Counted from the stretch's first letter, positions 52,707 to 62,271 are shown. The stretch is 64,000 nt of DNA from Candidatus Thiodictyon syntrophicum (GCF_002813775.1 NZ_CP020370.1:3435501-3499500); one strand, 5' to 3'. Notes: generated from the sequence alone by a model not told the origin. Program-made: numbers and translations.

Positions 52707-54239
52707 TCAAGACCGCGGTCCCATGACCGCCTGCACATAGTCAGCCGGTTGCAGCAATTGCCTGGCCACGGCGGTGGTGTAATCGCTGAGCGGCCCCGCC
52801 CAGACCGTCATGGCCACCCCCAGGGCCAGCAATCCGGCGACCAGGCCCAGGGCCGCCCCCGAGGGCGGCGGTGTCTGAGCACCGGGGTCGAACTCCTGTT
52901 CGGTCGCCCGGTAGAACAGCAGGCTGCCCCCGCGCGCGAGCGTCATCAGCGCCAGGAGCCCGCCGGCCAGCACCACCGCCAACAGGCACCAGGGTACCCA
53001 GGCGGCGAGCCCCGGGTCCAGGGCCGCCCGCAGGATGAGGAACTTGCCGATGAAGCCCGACAGCGGCGGCAGTCCGCTGATGGCGATAGCGCACAGAAAG
53101 AACAGCACCCCCAGCACCCAGTGACGCCCCATCACCGGCCCCGGCGCCAGCCGGTCGGCCAGGTCCCCGCGGCCCCGGGCGATCAGGTCCGCGAGCAGGA
53201 ACAGGGCCGCCGCCGCAAAGCAACTGTGGGGCAGGTACCAGAGCCCGGCGCCGATCCCGGCGGCGGTCCCCAGTCCAAAGGCGGCGAGCAGGGTACCGAC
53301 CGAGGCCAGCACCAGATAGGCGGTCTGAACCCGCAGCCGGTCGCTCCCCGCCGCCCCCAGCATCCCCAGGGCCAGGGTCAGCAGGGCGAGCGGCAGCAGC
53401 CAGTCCGCCATCAGGTCCGCCGCCGGTCCGGCCCCGGGCCCGAACACCAGGGTCGATACCCGCAGGATGGCGTAGGCCCCGACCTTGGTCATGATGGCGA
53501 AGAGCGCCGCCACTGGCGCGCTGGTGTTGGCATAGGCGGCGGGCAGCCAGAGGTAGAGCGGTACCAGGGCCGCCTTCAGGGCGAAGACGCCGAACAGCAG
53601 CAGCCCCGCCGCACGCACCAGCGGGAGGTTCTCGGGCCGGATGGCCGCCACCTTTACCGCCAGGTCCGCCAGGTTGAGGGTGCCGAGCACGCCGTAGAAG
53701 ATGCCGGCCGCGATCAGGAACAGCGCCGAGCCGGCCAGATTGATGACCACATAGTGCAGCCCGGCACGGGTGCGCCGCCGCCCGCCGCCGTGCAGCAGCA
53801 GGCCATAGGAGGCGATCAGCAGGACCTCGAAGAAGACGAACAGGTTGAACAGGTCCCCGGTCAGGAAGGCCCCGCTGAGACCGAACAGTTCCAGTTGAAA
53901 GAGGACATGGAAGTGCCGCCCCTCGCGGTCCGTTCCCAGGCAGGCATAGGCAAGGGCGAAGAGTGCGAGGACGGCCGTGGCAACTAGCATCCAGGCGGCC
54001 AGCCGGTCCGCTGCCAGGACGATGCCGAAGGGCGCCGGCCAGTGCCCCAGCGCATAGACCAGGATGGTCCCGTCCGCCACCGCCCGGGTCAGCACCAGGG
54101 CCAGCGCGATCTGCCCGACCACCGAGACCAATGCCAGACCCCGCCGCCACCGGAGATCCAGGCCGCGGAACAAGAGCAGGACAATGCCCGTCAGCAGGGG
54201 CACCAGGACCGGGGCAATCACCAGCTCATTCATCCACAT
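52707..54239 (-). CDS. mrpD: Na+/H+ antiporter subunit D
   Basis: A 510-residue membrane protein of the NuoN/MrpD superfamily with about 14 segments. Visible are FNLFVFFEVLLIASYGLLLH (membrane Glu), AAFALFAIMTKVGAYAILR-like APVAALFAIMTKVGAYAILR (membrane Lys) and GLPPLSGFIGKFLILRAALD. The start may be 54239 or 54233. Core ion-translocating subunit of Mrp. Confidence 0.93.
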   Translation of the reverse strand: MWMNELVIAPVLVPLLTGIVLLLFRGLDLRWRRGLALVSVVGQIALALVLTRAVADGTILVYALGHWPAPFGIVLAADRLAAWMLVATAVLALFALAYACLGTDREGRHFHVLFQLELFGLSGAFLTGDLFNLFVFFEVLLIASYGLLLHGGGRRRTRAGLHYVVINLAGSALFLIAAGIFYGVLGTLNLADLAVKVAAIRPENLPLVRAAGLLLFGVFALKAALVPLYLWLPAAYANTSAPVAALFAIMTKVGAYAILRVSTLVFGPGAGPAADLMADWLLPLALLTLALGMLGAAGSDRLRVQTAYLVLASVGTLLAAFGLGTAAGIGAGLWYLPHSCFAAAALFLLADLIARGRGDLADRLAPGPVMGRHWVLGVLFFLCAIAISGLPPLSGFIGKFLILRAALDPGLAAWVPWCLLAVVLAGGLLALMTLARGGSLLFYRATEQEFDPGAQTPPPSGAALGLVAGLLALGVAMTVWAGPLSDYTTAVARQLLQPADYVQAVMGPRS

Positions 54240-54291
54240 TTGCGTTTACTTGCCGACCGCTCCAGGTCATCGTTACCCATAGGAAGAGTCT

Positions 54292-54360
54292 CACGCAAAG
54301 ACGCAAAGACGCAAAGGGGATAAGCACTTGGTCTTCTTTGCGTCTTTGCGTCTTTGCGTG
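54292..54360. repeat. perfect 25-bp inverted repeat of ACGCAAAG units
   Basis: Arms 54292-54316 and 54336-54360 are perfectly complementary with a 19-base loop; each arm is three tandem copies of the CGCAAAGA octamer. It lies between mrpD and mrpC. A related family (CACAAAGA units) is at 57693-57855. Such motifs are widespread interspersed repeats in large proteobacterial genomes; within the operon it could act as an mRNA stability hairpin. Confidence 0.7.
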
Positions 54361-54380
54361 AAATCTCTTCAAGACATGGT

Positions 54381-54710
54381 TCAAGGCTCATGGGTACCGT
54401 CCACATGGTCGTTACCCAATTCCGCCCTGGCCTTGAGCGCCAGCATGATGACGAACGCGGTCATGGCGAAGCCGATGACGATGGCGGTGAGCACCAGGGC
54501 CTGGGGCAGGGGATCGGTATAGCCCGCCGCGCCCGGGGTGATGATCGGTGCGCGACCGATCGCGAGCCGCCCCATGGCGAACAGAAAGAGATTGACCGCG
54601 TAGGACAGCAGGCTCAGGCCCAGCACCACCGGGAAGGTCCGGGCGCGCAGCAGCAGATAGATACCGCAGGCGGTGAGCAGGCCGATGATCAGGCTGAGCA
54701 GGGCCTCCAT
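54381..54710 (-). CDS. mrpC: Na+/H+ antiporter subunit C
   Basis: A 109-residue NuoK-like protein with three membrane helices: LLSLIIGLLTACGIYLLLRA, PVVLGLSLLSYAVNLFLFAMG and DPLPQALVLTAIVIGFAMTA. These are the MrpC hallmarks. It begins at the base where the mrpA stop codon ends. Confidence 0.93.
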   Translation of the reverse strand: MEALLSLIIGLLTACGIYLLLRARTFPVVLGLSLLSYAVNLFLFAMGRLAIGRAPIITPGAAGYTDPLPQALVLTAIVIGFAMTAFVIMLALKARAELGNDHVDGTHEP

Positions 54711-57517
54711 CAGCCGTGTTCCCGCTCGCGCGTGGGTTCGGCGTCGTCGCTCACGTCATGAACCAATCCCAGGTGGATCAGGATCAGGAGTGTCGCGCCC
54801 ACCACCACCAGATAGACCCCCAGGTCGAAGGCCATCGCCGAGGCCAGTTCAATGTCGCCCACCAGCGGCCAATGGAAATGGCCGAAGGCGGAGGTCAGGA
54901 AGGGGAAGCCGAAGGCCAGGCTGCCCAGGCCCGTCAGGGTGGCGATCAGCAGCCCCGCGCCGATCAGCGGGTGCAGGTCCCGGGGCAGTCGCGCCTGGGT
55001 CCAGGCGACCCCGTTGGCCAGGTATTGCATGATGAGCGCGACCGCCGTGACCAGCCCGGCGATGAAGCCGCCGCCGGGCAGTTGATGACCGCGCAGCAGC
55101 AGATAGACCGCCACCAGCAGGGCCAGCGGCAGCAGCAGCCGCACCAGGGAGGCCATGATCAGCGGGTGGCTGTCCGGGTCCCAGGCCCGCCCCTCCGCCC
55201 GGGGCGCGGTGAGCCGAAGCCCCTCGAGCATGGCATAGATGCCCAGGGCCGCCAGGGCCAGCACCGTGATCTCGCCCAGGGTGTCGTAGCCGCGAAAATC
55301 CACCAGGATCACGTTCACCACATTGGCCCCGCCGCCGCCCGGCAGGCTCTGCGTCAGAAACCAGTCGGCGATGGACTCATAGGGCCGGGTCAGCACCGCC
55401 CAGGCCAGGGTCCCGACCCCACCGCCGGCCGCCGCCGCCAGGCTGAGATCCCGGATTTGGCGCCCGCGGCTCGACTCGGCCGGGGTCGTCTGGGGCAGGA
55501 AAAAGAGCGCCAGGAGCAGCAGGACGATGGTCACCACCTCCACCGACAACTGGGTGAGCGCCAAATCCGGGGCGGAGAACTTGACGAAGATCAGTGCGAC
55601 GATCAGCCCGACCGCCCCCAGCAGCATCACTGCGGTGAGACGCTGGCGGTGCATCACGACCACGAACACCGCGCAGACCATCAGCCCCAGCGCGGCCAGC
55701 CCGCTCATCGGGTCCACCGGCAGCAAGGCACGCGGACCGGTCAGCGGCACCTGCTCCGACCAGAGCCCGGCCACCCCAAGCACCAGGGTCCAGAGGACGA
55801 AGAGCGCCAGCATCCGCTGGAGCGAGCCCCGATCCAGCCCCGCCGTGACCCAGCGCGCCGCGGCAAAGACCATGGCCGCCAGCCGGTCGTAGACCCGGCG
55901 CGCCTCCCAGCGGCCCTCCCAGCGCGCCGCCAGAGCGAACAGCGGCCGCCGCCCCAGATAGATGAGCCCGCCCCCGGTGAGCGCGCCCAGGCTCATCCAC
56001 AAGGCCGGGGTGACACCGTGCCAGATGGCGATACTGTGTTCCGGCAGCGGCCCTTGCAGGACCCCGGTCGCCGCCGCGGCCAGCAGCGGCTCCACCGTCA
56101 GGGCCGGCAGCATCCCCACCAGCAGGCACAGGGCCACCAGGACCTCGACCGGGACCTTCATCCAGCGCGGCGGCTCGTGCGGGGTGCGCGGCAGGTCGAC
56201 CGCTTCCCCGTTGAAGAAGACGTCGTGGATGAAACGAATCGAATAGGCGACCGCGAAGGCACCCGCCACCGTGACCGCGAACGGCACCAGCCAGCCGAAG
56301 CGATAGCGCGTGACCAGTTCCACCGTCTCGGCAAAGAACAGCTCCTTGGACAGGAAGCCGTTGAACAGCGGCACCCCCGCCATGGCCGCCGCCGCCACCA
56401 TGGCGAGCGTGGCCGTATAGGGCATGGCACCGAAGAGCCCGTTGATGCGGCGCATGTCGCGGGTGCCGGTCTCGTGGTCGATGATGCCCGCGGCCATGAA
56501 GAGCGAGGCCTTGAAGGTGGCGTGATTGATGATGTGGAAGACCCCCGCCAGCGCGGCCAAGGGGGTGCCGATGCCGAACAGCAGGGTGATCAGCCCCAGG
56601 TGGCTGATGGTCGAATAGGCCAGCAGCCCCTTGAGATCGTGCTTGAAAAGCGCAAAGACGGCGCCGATCAGGAGCGTCGTGAGCCCGGTCAGGCCCACCA
56701 GCCAGGACCATTCCGGGGTCCCGGACAGGGCCGGGAAGAGCCGCGCCAGGAGAAAGACCCCGGCCTTCACCATGGTCGCCGAGTGCAGATAGGCCGACAC
56801 CGGGGTGGGCGCCGCCATGGCATTGGGCAGCCAGAAATGAAAGGGAAACTGCGCCGACTTGGTGAAGGCCCCGAGCAGGATCAGGATCAGCGTCGGCAGA
56901 TAGAGCGGGTGGGCGCGGATCGCATCCCCGGCGGCCAGGACCACATTCAGGTCATAACTGCCGGTGATCTCACCGAGCAGCAGGATACCCCCGAGCAGCG
57001 CCAGCCCCCCCATCCCGGTCACGGTCAGGGCCATCCGCGCCCCCAGGCGCGCCTCCTCGCGCTGCTGCCAATAGCTGATGAGCAGAAAGGACGACAGGCT
57101 GGTCAGTTCCCAGAAGATCAGCAGTTGGATCAGGTTCTGCGACAGCACCACCCCCAGCATCGAGCCCATGAAGAGCATCATGCAGGAGTAAAAACGCCCC
57201 AGCGGGTCGCGCTCGGAGAAATACCAGCGGGCATAAAGGACCACCAGGAGCCCGATCCCCAGGATCATCAACGCGAACAGCAGGCCCAGGCCGTCCAGCC
57301 GGAAGCTGAGATCCAGCCCCTGATGCGGCATCCAGGCGTGCCGCTCGAGCGCCGTCGCCCCGCCGAAGGTCGCCCCGACCAGCGGCGCCAGCCAGCCGCC
57401 GGCCGCGAGCGTCACCGCGCCCGCCGCCCAGGCCGAGGCCCGGGTCCCCAGGCGCGGGGCCCAGGCGACCAGGGCGGCGCCCAGGAAGGGCGTGATGACG
57501 CACAGCAGCAGATTCAT
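54710..57517 (-). CDS. mrpA: Na+/H+ antiporter subunit A fused to subunit B
   Basis: A 935-residue membrane protein. The first about 650 residues are the NuoL-like MrpA antiporter core (QLLIFWELTSLSSFLLISYW, TKSAQFPFHFWLPNAMAAPT, HLGLITLLFGIGTPLAAL). Then comes the MrpA C-terminal region (KFSAPDLALTQLSVEVVTIV) and an MrpB-like domain (HQLPGGGFIAGLVTAVALIM, PHRLIGAGLLIA-like LIGAGLLIATLTGL). A separate mrpB is therefore not expected. First gene of the operon A-C-D-E-F-G; the complex exchanges Na+ for H+ and supports alkali or salt tolerance. Confidence 0.93.
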   Translation of the reverse strand: MNLLLCVITPFLGAALVAWAPRLGTRASAWAAGAVTLAAGGWLAPLVGATFGGATALERHAWMPHQGLDLSFRLDGLGLLFALMILGIGLLVVLYARWYFSERDPLGRFYSCMMLFMGSMLGVVLSQNLIQLLIFWELTSLSSFLLISYWQQREEARLGARMALTVTGMGGLALLGGILLLGEITGSYDLNVVLAAGDAIRAHPLYLPTLILILLGAFTKSAQFPFHFWLPNAMAAPTPVSAYLHSATMVKAGVFLLARLFPALSGTPEWSWLVGLTGLTTLLIGAVFALFKHDLKGLLAYSTISHLGLITLLFGIGTPLAALAGVFHIINHATFKASLFMAAGIIDHETGTRDMRRINGLFGAMPYTATLAMVAAAAMAGVPLFNGFLSKELFFAETVELVTRYRFGWLVPFAVTVAGAFAVAYSIRFIHDVFFNGEAVDLPRTPHEPPRWMKVPVEVLVALCLLVGMLPALTVEPLLAAAATGVLQGPLPEHSIAIWHGVTPALWMSLGALTGGGLIYLGRRPLFALAARWEGRWEARRVYDRLAAMVFAAARWVTAGLDRGSLQRMLALFVLWTLVLGVAGLWSEQVPLTGPRALLPVDPMSGLAALGLMVCAVFVVVMHRQRLTAVMLLGAVGLIVALIFVKFSAPDLALTQLSVEVVTIVLLLLALFFLPQTTPAESSRGRQIRDLSLAAAAGGGVGTLAWAVLTRPYESIADWFLTQSLPGGGGANVVNVILVDFRGYDTLGEITVLALAALGIYAMLEGLRLTAPRAEGRAWDPDSHPLIMASLVRLLLPLALLVAVYLLLRGHQLPGGGFIAGLVTAVALIMQYLANGVAWTQARLPRDLHPLIGAGLLIATLTGLGSLAFGFPFLTSAFGHFHWPLVGDIELASAMAFDLGVYLVVVGATLLILIHLGLVHDVSDDAEPTREREHG

Positions 57518-57968
57518 GGGCGACCAGGGTTCGGGACCGAGCCCGCATTGTGCGCGATGATCCCGGCGCGGTCACTAGCCGCTGCCCCCGGTCGCGCGGC
57601 GACGCTGTGGGAGCGGCTTCAGCCGCGACGAGGCCGCGCCGGCGCCCCGGCCTCGTCGCGGCTGACGGCTATGAAGCAAAATCCGGCAATTGCTCTCACA
57701 AAGACACAGAGACACAAAAAAATTGCTCTCACAAAGACACAAAGACACAAAGAAAAACAGATCATTCAAGCCGTTGGGCCGATCAGCGCCCAGGTGACCT
57801 CCGCGACCGACATATCGCTTTGAAAATCTTTGTGATCTTTGTGTCTCTGTGAGAGAACTGTCTTTTCGAGGGTTAGCCGGTCCCGCACCGGGCGCGATCG
57901 AAACTGATCAGAAATAACAATCTTTGCTACTATCTGTTACCAGTAACCGCTGCAGAGGCCCCAAGACC
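57518..57968. repeat. intergenic repeats upstream of mrpA and the parD-like gene
   Basis: Contains two repeat families. One is the GTGGGAGCGGCTTCAGCCGC unit with 16-base complementary arms at 57619-57634 and 57650-57665. The other is CACAAAGACAC-type tandem units (57693-57750) with an inverted partner at 57837-57855. No gene found. The mrpA promoter must lie in the first part. Confidence 0.65.
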
Positions 57969-58229
57969 ATGAATATCTCCCTGACCCCCCATCTCGAAAA
58001 CCTGGTGAAGGGCAAGGTCGAGAGCGGACGCTACAATTCCGCGAGCGAGGTGATGCGCGACGCGCTGCGTCTCCTGGAGGAACGCGACCAGTTGCGCGAC
58101 CTGCGGCTTGAGGAACTGAGGCGCGAGATTCAGCAAGGAATCGACAGCGGTGCGGCAACCCCCCTGGATATCCGGGAAATCAAGGCGCGCGGCCGTCGGC
58201 GGCTTGCCGCCCAAGACGGGCAGGGATGA
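57969..58229 (+). CDS. ParD-type antitoxin
   Basis: An 86-residue protein starting MNISLTPHLENLVKGKVESG. The ribbon-helix-helix YNSASEVMRDALRLLEERD matches ParD/CC2985 antitoxins, followed by an extended toxin-binding tail (LRREIQQGIDSGAATPLDI). Its neighbour is a truncated ParE, so it may no longer pair with a toxin. Confidence 0.88.
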   Translation: MNISLTPHLENLVKGKVESGRYNSASEVMRDALRLLEERDQLRDLRLEELRREIQQGIDSGAATPLDIREIKARGRRRLAAQDGQG

Positions 58230-58236
58230 TCGAGCG

Positions 58237-58359
58237 ATGGCGCTGGTACTGAAACGGTCGGCGGCCGAAGGCGACCTCGACGACATCTGGTGGTATATCG
58301 CGCAGGACAGTCCGCAGAATGCCGACCGGTTTCTCGATCGTATCGAGCGACTCTTTTAG
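58237..58359 (+). pseudogene. truncated ParE toxin
   Basis: Forty codons matching the start of ParE: LKRSAAEGDLDDIWWYIAQD, NADRFLDRIERLF, then a TAG at 58357. Intact ParE is about 95-100 residues; the C-terminal strand and catalytic-site region are missing. Start is seven bases after the antitoxin stop codon, as in intact operons. Most likely an inactive remnant. Confidence 0.75.
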
Positions 58360-58485
58360 TCTCGACCTCCGGTTCGGGCGAGTGCAGTCCGCGGCCTGCC
58401 CCATCCAAGGCACAAGCCCGGGACCGCTTCCGCCGCCGCCGGTCTTCGGTTAACCTGTACCGAAGCAACACCGGGAATCAGGGAT

Positions 58486-61400
58486 ATGCCGTCCACCACC
58501 GCGCCCGTCGGCCACCCGCCGCCGCCCCATCCGTTCCGGATCTTCCTCGCCTCGCCCGGCGACGTAGGCCATGAGCGCACGATCGTGCGCGAGGTCGTCG
58601 AGCAGGTGCGCGCCTATGGCCGCTTCCGCGGCCGGCTGGCCCTGGAATTGATCGGCTGGGACCAGCCGGGCGCCGCCGTCGCCATGCAGGCTGGCCTGAC
58701 CCCGCAGGAGGCGATCGACCGCGGGCTGCCGCGGCCCTGCGACTGCGACCTGGTCATCGCCGTCTTCTGGGGGCGGATGGGCACGCCCCTGCCGCCCGAG
58801 TATCACAAACCCGACGGTTCGCCCTATGCCTCCGGCAGCGAATGGGAGTACCGCAACGCGCTGGACGGCTTCCACGCGAACGGTCGGCCCGCGGTGTGGC
58901 TGTTCCGCCGGACTGAGCAGCCGAGCGTCCCACTCGGCGACCCCAACCTGGAGCGGCACCTGGACCAGTGGCGCGCGGTCGAGCGCTTCCTTGCCGCGGA
59001 ATGCGACAACCCGGACGGCTCCATCGCCAGCGGCATCAACCAGTACCGCGCCCCCGACGACTTTCGGGTCCAACTCGAAGGGTTGCTGCGCGAGCACCTG
59101 GAACGCCTGGTCATCAGGCTCGATCAGGCCGCGCCGGCCGTCCGGGAGGACCCGCCCGCCCCCGACGCACCGGCCGCACCGCCCGCGCAACCGGCCTACC
59201 GCGGCGACCCCTACCCGGGCCTGGCCGCCTTCACCCCGGAGCAGGCGCCCATCTACTTCGGCCGCGGCCCGGAGATCGACCAACTCCTCGCCCTGTTCAC
59301 GGACCCGCGGACCCGCTTCGCCGCCGTCGTCGGGCTGTCCGGGGCCGGCAAGTCGTCCCTGGTCGCGGCGGGCCTGATCCCGCGGCTGCGCGAGGGGCTG
59401 ATCGGCGGCGCGCCCTGGCTGGACTGCCGCTGCACCCCGGCGGAGCGCGGACCCGACCCCTTCCTCGCGCTCGCCACCGTGCTCAAGGGGCTGCTGCCGG
59501 GCGACGGCGGCACCGTCGCCGACCTGGCGCGCGACCTGCAAACCGACCCGAACCGCTTCGGCGCCGCCGCTGCCGCCCTGCTCGCGGGCCGCCCGGCGGG
59601 GGCCGAACTGCTGCTTTATATCGACCAGTTGGAAGAGCTGTTCGTCCAGACCGACCCCGCACTCACCCCGGGGTTCGTCGCCCTCCTGGCCCGCGCCGCG
59701 GACACCCCGCGGGTGCGCTGCCTGGCGACCCTGCGCGGGGACTTCTACGCCGCCGCCTGTGAGCAACCCGGACTGGCCTTCCTGCTGCGCCGCGACCGCG
59801 GCACCCTGCCGCTCGACCCACCGGGCCGCCCGGCCATGGCGCGGATGATCGCGGGCCCCGCCCGCGCGGTCGGGCTCGACCTGGAGGAGGGCTTGAGCGA
59901 TCGCATCCTGGAGGACGCCGGCGGGTCCGCGGCCGGTCCCGGGACCCTGGCCCTGACCGCCTTCGCACTCAATGAGCTGTATCGACTGGGCGGGGCCGCC
60001 GGGCGCCTGACCCTGGCCGACTACCGCGCCATTGGCGGCATCGACGGCGCCGTCTGTCGGCGCGCGGAGGAGACCCTCAGGCGCCTGGGCCCGGGTCCGG
60101 GCCAGTCCCCGGACGCGGCCCTGGGCGATCTCTTCGAGCGCCTGGTGGAGGTCGATGAACAAGAGGTCGCCGCCCGCCGCCGCGCCGCCTGGTCCGACCT
60201 GCCGCCCGGCTCCCGGCCCCTGGCCGCTGAACTGACCAAGGCGCGCCTGCTCACCGCCGGTCATGGCGCGGATGAGGCACCGACGCTGGAACTCGCCCAC
60301 GAGAGCCTGCTGCGCGCCTGGCCGCGCCTCGCCGACTGGGTGCGGGACCACGCCGAGGCCCTGCGCGCCCGCCGTGATCTCCAGCGCGCCGCCGCCGAGT
60401 GGCAGGCCGCCGGCCGCCCCGCCGCCGCCCTGCGGGTCGGTCCCTTACTCAAACGCTACCGGGCCGCCCCGCCGCCGCGCTCCGACCTGGCCGCGGACTA
60501 TCTGCGCGCCTGCGGCCGGCGGGTCTGGCGCGGCCGGGCGCTCGGGGCCATGGGGCTCATGCTGCTCGCCCTGGTGGGCTGGGTCTGGAACCGCATCAAC
60601 CAGCCTACCGGCTATCCGCCCGTCCTGATGGCGAAGGGCCTGGCCGTCGAACTCGGACTGGGGCGCCTGCCCGGGCCCCTGCGCCTCCTGCACGAGCCGG
60701 ACCTGGTGCCCATCCCAGGGGGGCGCTTTCAGATGGGCGACAGCGTCGGCGACGGCTACGACGATGAACGGCCGGTCCACGAGCGTACCATCGCCCCCTT
60801 CGAACTCGGCCGCACCGAGGTCACCTTCGACGACTACGACCTGTTCGCCGCCGCCACCGGCCGCCCCCGGCCGGGCGACGAGGGCTGGGGCCGCGGTCAA
60901 CGGCCGGTGATCAACGTCTCCTGGGAGGAGGCGAGCGCCTATGCCGCCTGGCTCGCCAGGATCACCGACCGCCCCTGGCGGCTGCCGAGCGAGGCCGAGT
61001 GGGAGTATGCCGCCCGGGCCGGGACCACGACGGCCCGCTGGTATGAGGAGACCGAAGGGGCGGATATGGAACCTTGTCGGTACATGAACGGGCAGGATCA
61101 AAGCCTCGATCGCTCGAGCTATTTCACCGAGGGCACCAAGAAGGCATACGCGAGTCAGGGTCTGTGGAAGCCGTTTGAGTGCGACGACCATTTCGTCTAC
61201 ACCGCCCCGGTCGGCAGCTTCCCGCCCAATCCCTGGGGGCTGCACGACATGCTGGGCAATGTCTGGGAATGGGTGGCCGACTGCCAGTACGGGTACGCGG
61301 AGGCCCCCAAAGACGGCACGGCGGTTACGGAGGATAGCGTTTCTATTAGCAAGAAATGTGCCACCCGGGTGTTGCGCGGCGGGTCTTGGCTCAACGACGG

Positions 61401-61488
61401 CCGTTTCCTGCGCGCCGCGGTCCGTTTCAGGCCCGCGCCGGCCTACCGGCTCAACAATCTCGGTCTGCGTCTCGCCAGATCACTTTGA
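58486..61488 (+). CDS. DUF4062-STAND NTPase with FGE/C-type-lectin-fold variable domain (DGR target)
   Basis: A 1000-residue protein. N-terminal DUF4062 (about 17-150; FRIFLASPGDVGHERTIVRE, CDLVIAVFWGRMGTPLP); a STAND/NACHT-type NTPase (about 240-660; PYPGLAAFTPEQAPIYFGR, Walker A GLSGAGKSSLVAAGL at 284, Walker B LLLYIDQLEELF); one membrane segment (ALGAMGLMLLALVGWVW, about 687-705); and a C-terminal FGE-sulfatase domain (FQMGD, WRLPSEAEWEYAARAG, GLHDMLGNVWEWVADC). The last 40 residues hold the variable repeat: residues 969, 974, 981, 983, 986, 987 and 989 differ from the template-encoded Asn/Asp. Probably a membrane-tethered sensor whose ligand-binding face is diversified; the DUF4062-STAND part suggests a conflict or defence switch. 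Confidence 0.9.
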   Translation: MPSTTAPVGHPPPPHPFRIFLASPGDVGHERTIVREVVEQVRAYGRFRGRLALELIGWDQPGAAVAMQAGLTPQEAIDRGLPRPCDCDLVIAVFWGRMGTPLPPEYHKPDGSPYASGSEWEYRNALDGFHANGRPAVWLFRRTEQPSVPLGDPNLERHLDQWRAVERFLAAECDNPDGSIASGINQYRAPDDFRVQLEGLLREHLERLVIRLDQAAPAVREDPPAPDAPAAPPAQPAYRGDPYPGLAAFTPEQAPIYFGRGPEIDQLLALFTDPRTRFAAVVGLSGAGKSSLVAAGLIPRLREGLIGGAPWLDCRCTPAERGPDPFLALATVLKGLLPGDGGTVADLARDLQTDPNRFGAAAAALLAGRPAGAELLLYIDQLEELFVQTDPALTPGFVALLARAADTPRVRCLATLRGDFYAAACEQPGLAFLLRRDRGTLPLDPPGRPAMARMIAGPARAVGLDLEEGLSDRILEDAGGSAAGPGTLALTAFALNELYRLGGAAGRLTLADYRAIGGIDGAVCRRAEETLRRLGPGPGQSPDAALGDLFERLVEVDEQEVAARRRAAWSDLPPGSRPLAAELTKARLLTAGHGADEAPTLELAHESLLRAWPRLADWVRDHAEALRARRDLQRAAAEWQAAGRPAAALRVGPLLKRYRAAPPPRSDLAADYLRACGRRVWRGRALGAMGLMLLALVGWVWNRINQPTGYPPVLMAKGLAVELGLGRLPGPLRLLHEPDLVPIPGGRFQMGDSVGDGYDDERPVHERTIAPFELGRTEVTFDDYDLFAAATGRPRPGDEGWGRGQRPVINVSWEEASAYAAWLARITDRPWRLPSEAEWEYAARAGTTTARWYEETEGADMEPCRYMNGQDQSLDRSSYFTEGTKKAYASQGLWKPFECDDHFVYTAPVGSFPPNPWGLHDMLGNVWEWVADCQYGYAEAPKDGTAVTEDSVSISKKCATRVLRGGSWLNDGRFLRAAVRFRPAPAYRLNNLGLRLARSL
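61362..61478 (+). other. variable repeat (VR) of a diversity-generating retroelement
   Basis: 117 bases matching the template repeat at 63339-63455 with offset 1977. Twelve mismatches, every one opposite an adenine in the template: AAC to CTC, TTC, TTC, CCC, TAC, CTC and GAC to GCC. The invariant GC-rich end (TCTGCGTCTCGCCAG) is the expected site where mutagenic homology starts. Confidence 0.95.
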
Positions 61489-61665
61489 CTTTTTTCTCTT
61501 GACTTTTTTCACTTTTCATCTTTCTCTTTTTTCTTCGTTTCCACGCTCTGACACTCTTAATTCCCGGCGCGCCTTCGGAGCCGGTCCGGCTGAAGCCTCG
61601 ACCTCCAGTTTGGGCGTAATCGCCCACGAGATCGAGGCTTACCGTGACGGTCGCGCAGCGACGCT

Positions 61666-61737
61666 GTGGGAGCGGCTTCAGCCGCGACGGGACCGCGCAA
61701 GCCGTCGTGGCCTCGTCGCGGCTGAAGCCGCTCCCAC
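61666..61737. repeat. perfect 24-bp inverted repeat between VR and avd
   Basis: Arms 61666-61689 and 61714-61737 of the GTGGGAGCGGCTTCAGCCGC family are exact complements with a 24-base loop. The remainder of the 381-base gap (61489-61869) begins with a pyrimidine tract that repeats TTGACTTTTTT at 61485-61495 and 61499-61509. The same palindrome family recurs at 57606-57665 and 63745-63870. Confidence 0.75.
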
Positions 61738-61869
61738 GGGGGACTTGCCCGCACCGCCCCTGCGGCGCAAGGCCCCACTGCCCAGCGCCGCGCGCCCGCG
61801 CCATGAGCTAAGCTGCAAGGCACGGACATCGATCCGCGCGCTGTCGTCCCTGCCCCCCCAGGAGCCACC

Positions 61870-62271
61870 ATGGCCCAGCCCACCAACACCCTCCCATCCG
61901 CCGTCCAGCGCTGCCACGAACTGCTCGCCTGGTTGATCCCACTGCTCGATCAATTTCCCCGCAGCCGCCGCTTCACCCTGGGTGAACGGTTGGAAAGCGG
62001 GCTGCTGTTCGTGCTCGAAAACCTGGTGGACGCGACCTATTCCCGCGACAAGCGCGAGGCCCTGGCCCGCGCCAACCGGCGCTTGGCCGTTACGCGGCAC
62101 CTGTGGCGTCTGTGTCTGGAACTGGAGGTCATCGGGCTCAAGCGCTACGAGTACGGGGCCAAGCTGATGTTGGCGCTGGGCGGGGAGATCGGCGCCTGGC
62201 TGCGCGCGCGCAGCGCGCCGCCGCCGCCCGCGGAGTCCGGTCCGGCCGGCGCACCGACGGCACCGGCATGA
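61870..62271 (+). CDS. Avd-like accessory variability protein
   Basis: A 133-residue helical protein of the Avd/23S rRNA intervening-sequence family: LLAWLIPLLDQFPRSRRFTL, GLLFVLENLVDATYSRDKRE, HLWRLCLELEVIGLKRYEYG. Positive charge clusters suit its role as a pentameric RNA- and RT-binding partner. It overlaps the reverse transcriptase start (ATGA), the standard DGR order. The last 25 residues are an Ala/Pro tail. Confidence 0.92.
   Translation: MAQPTNTLPSAVQRCHELLAWLIPLLDQFPRSRRFTLGERLESGLLFVLENLVDATYSRDKREALARANRRLAVTRHLWRLCLELEVIGLKRYEYGAKLMLALGGEIGAWLRARSAPPPPAESGPAGAPTAPA

Noticed and set aside
54716-57823. A 1035-codon frame opposite mrpA
   Set aside because: It is a high-GC shadow (Gln, Arg, His rich) of a well-conserved membrane protein gene.
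58450-60351. A 633-codon frame opposite the STAND NTPase gene, and a 793-codon frame at 12913-15294
   Set aside because: Shadows of recognised genes on the other strand; low-complexity composition, no domains.
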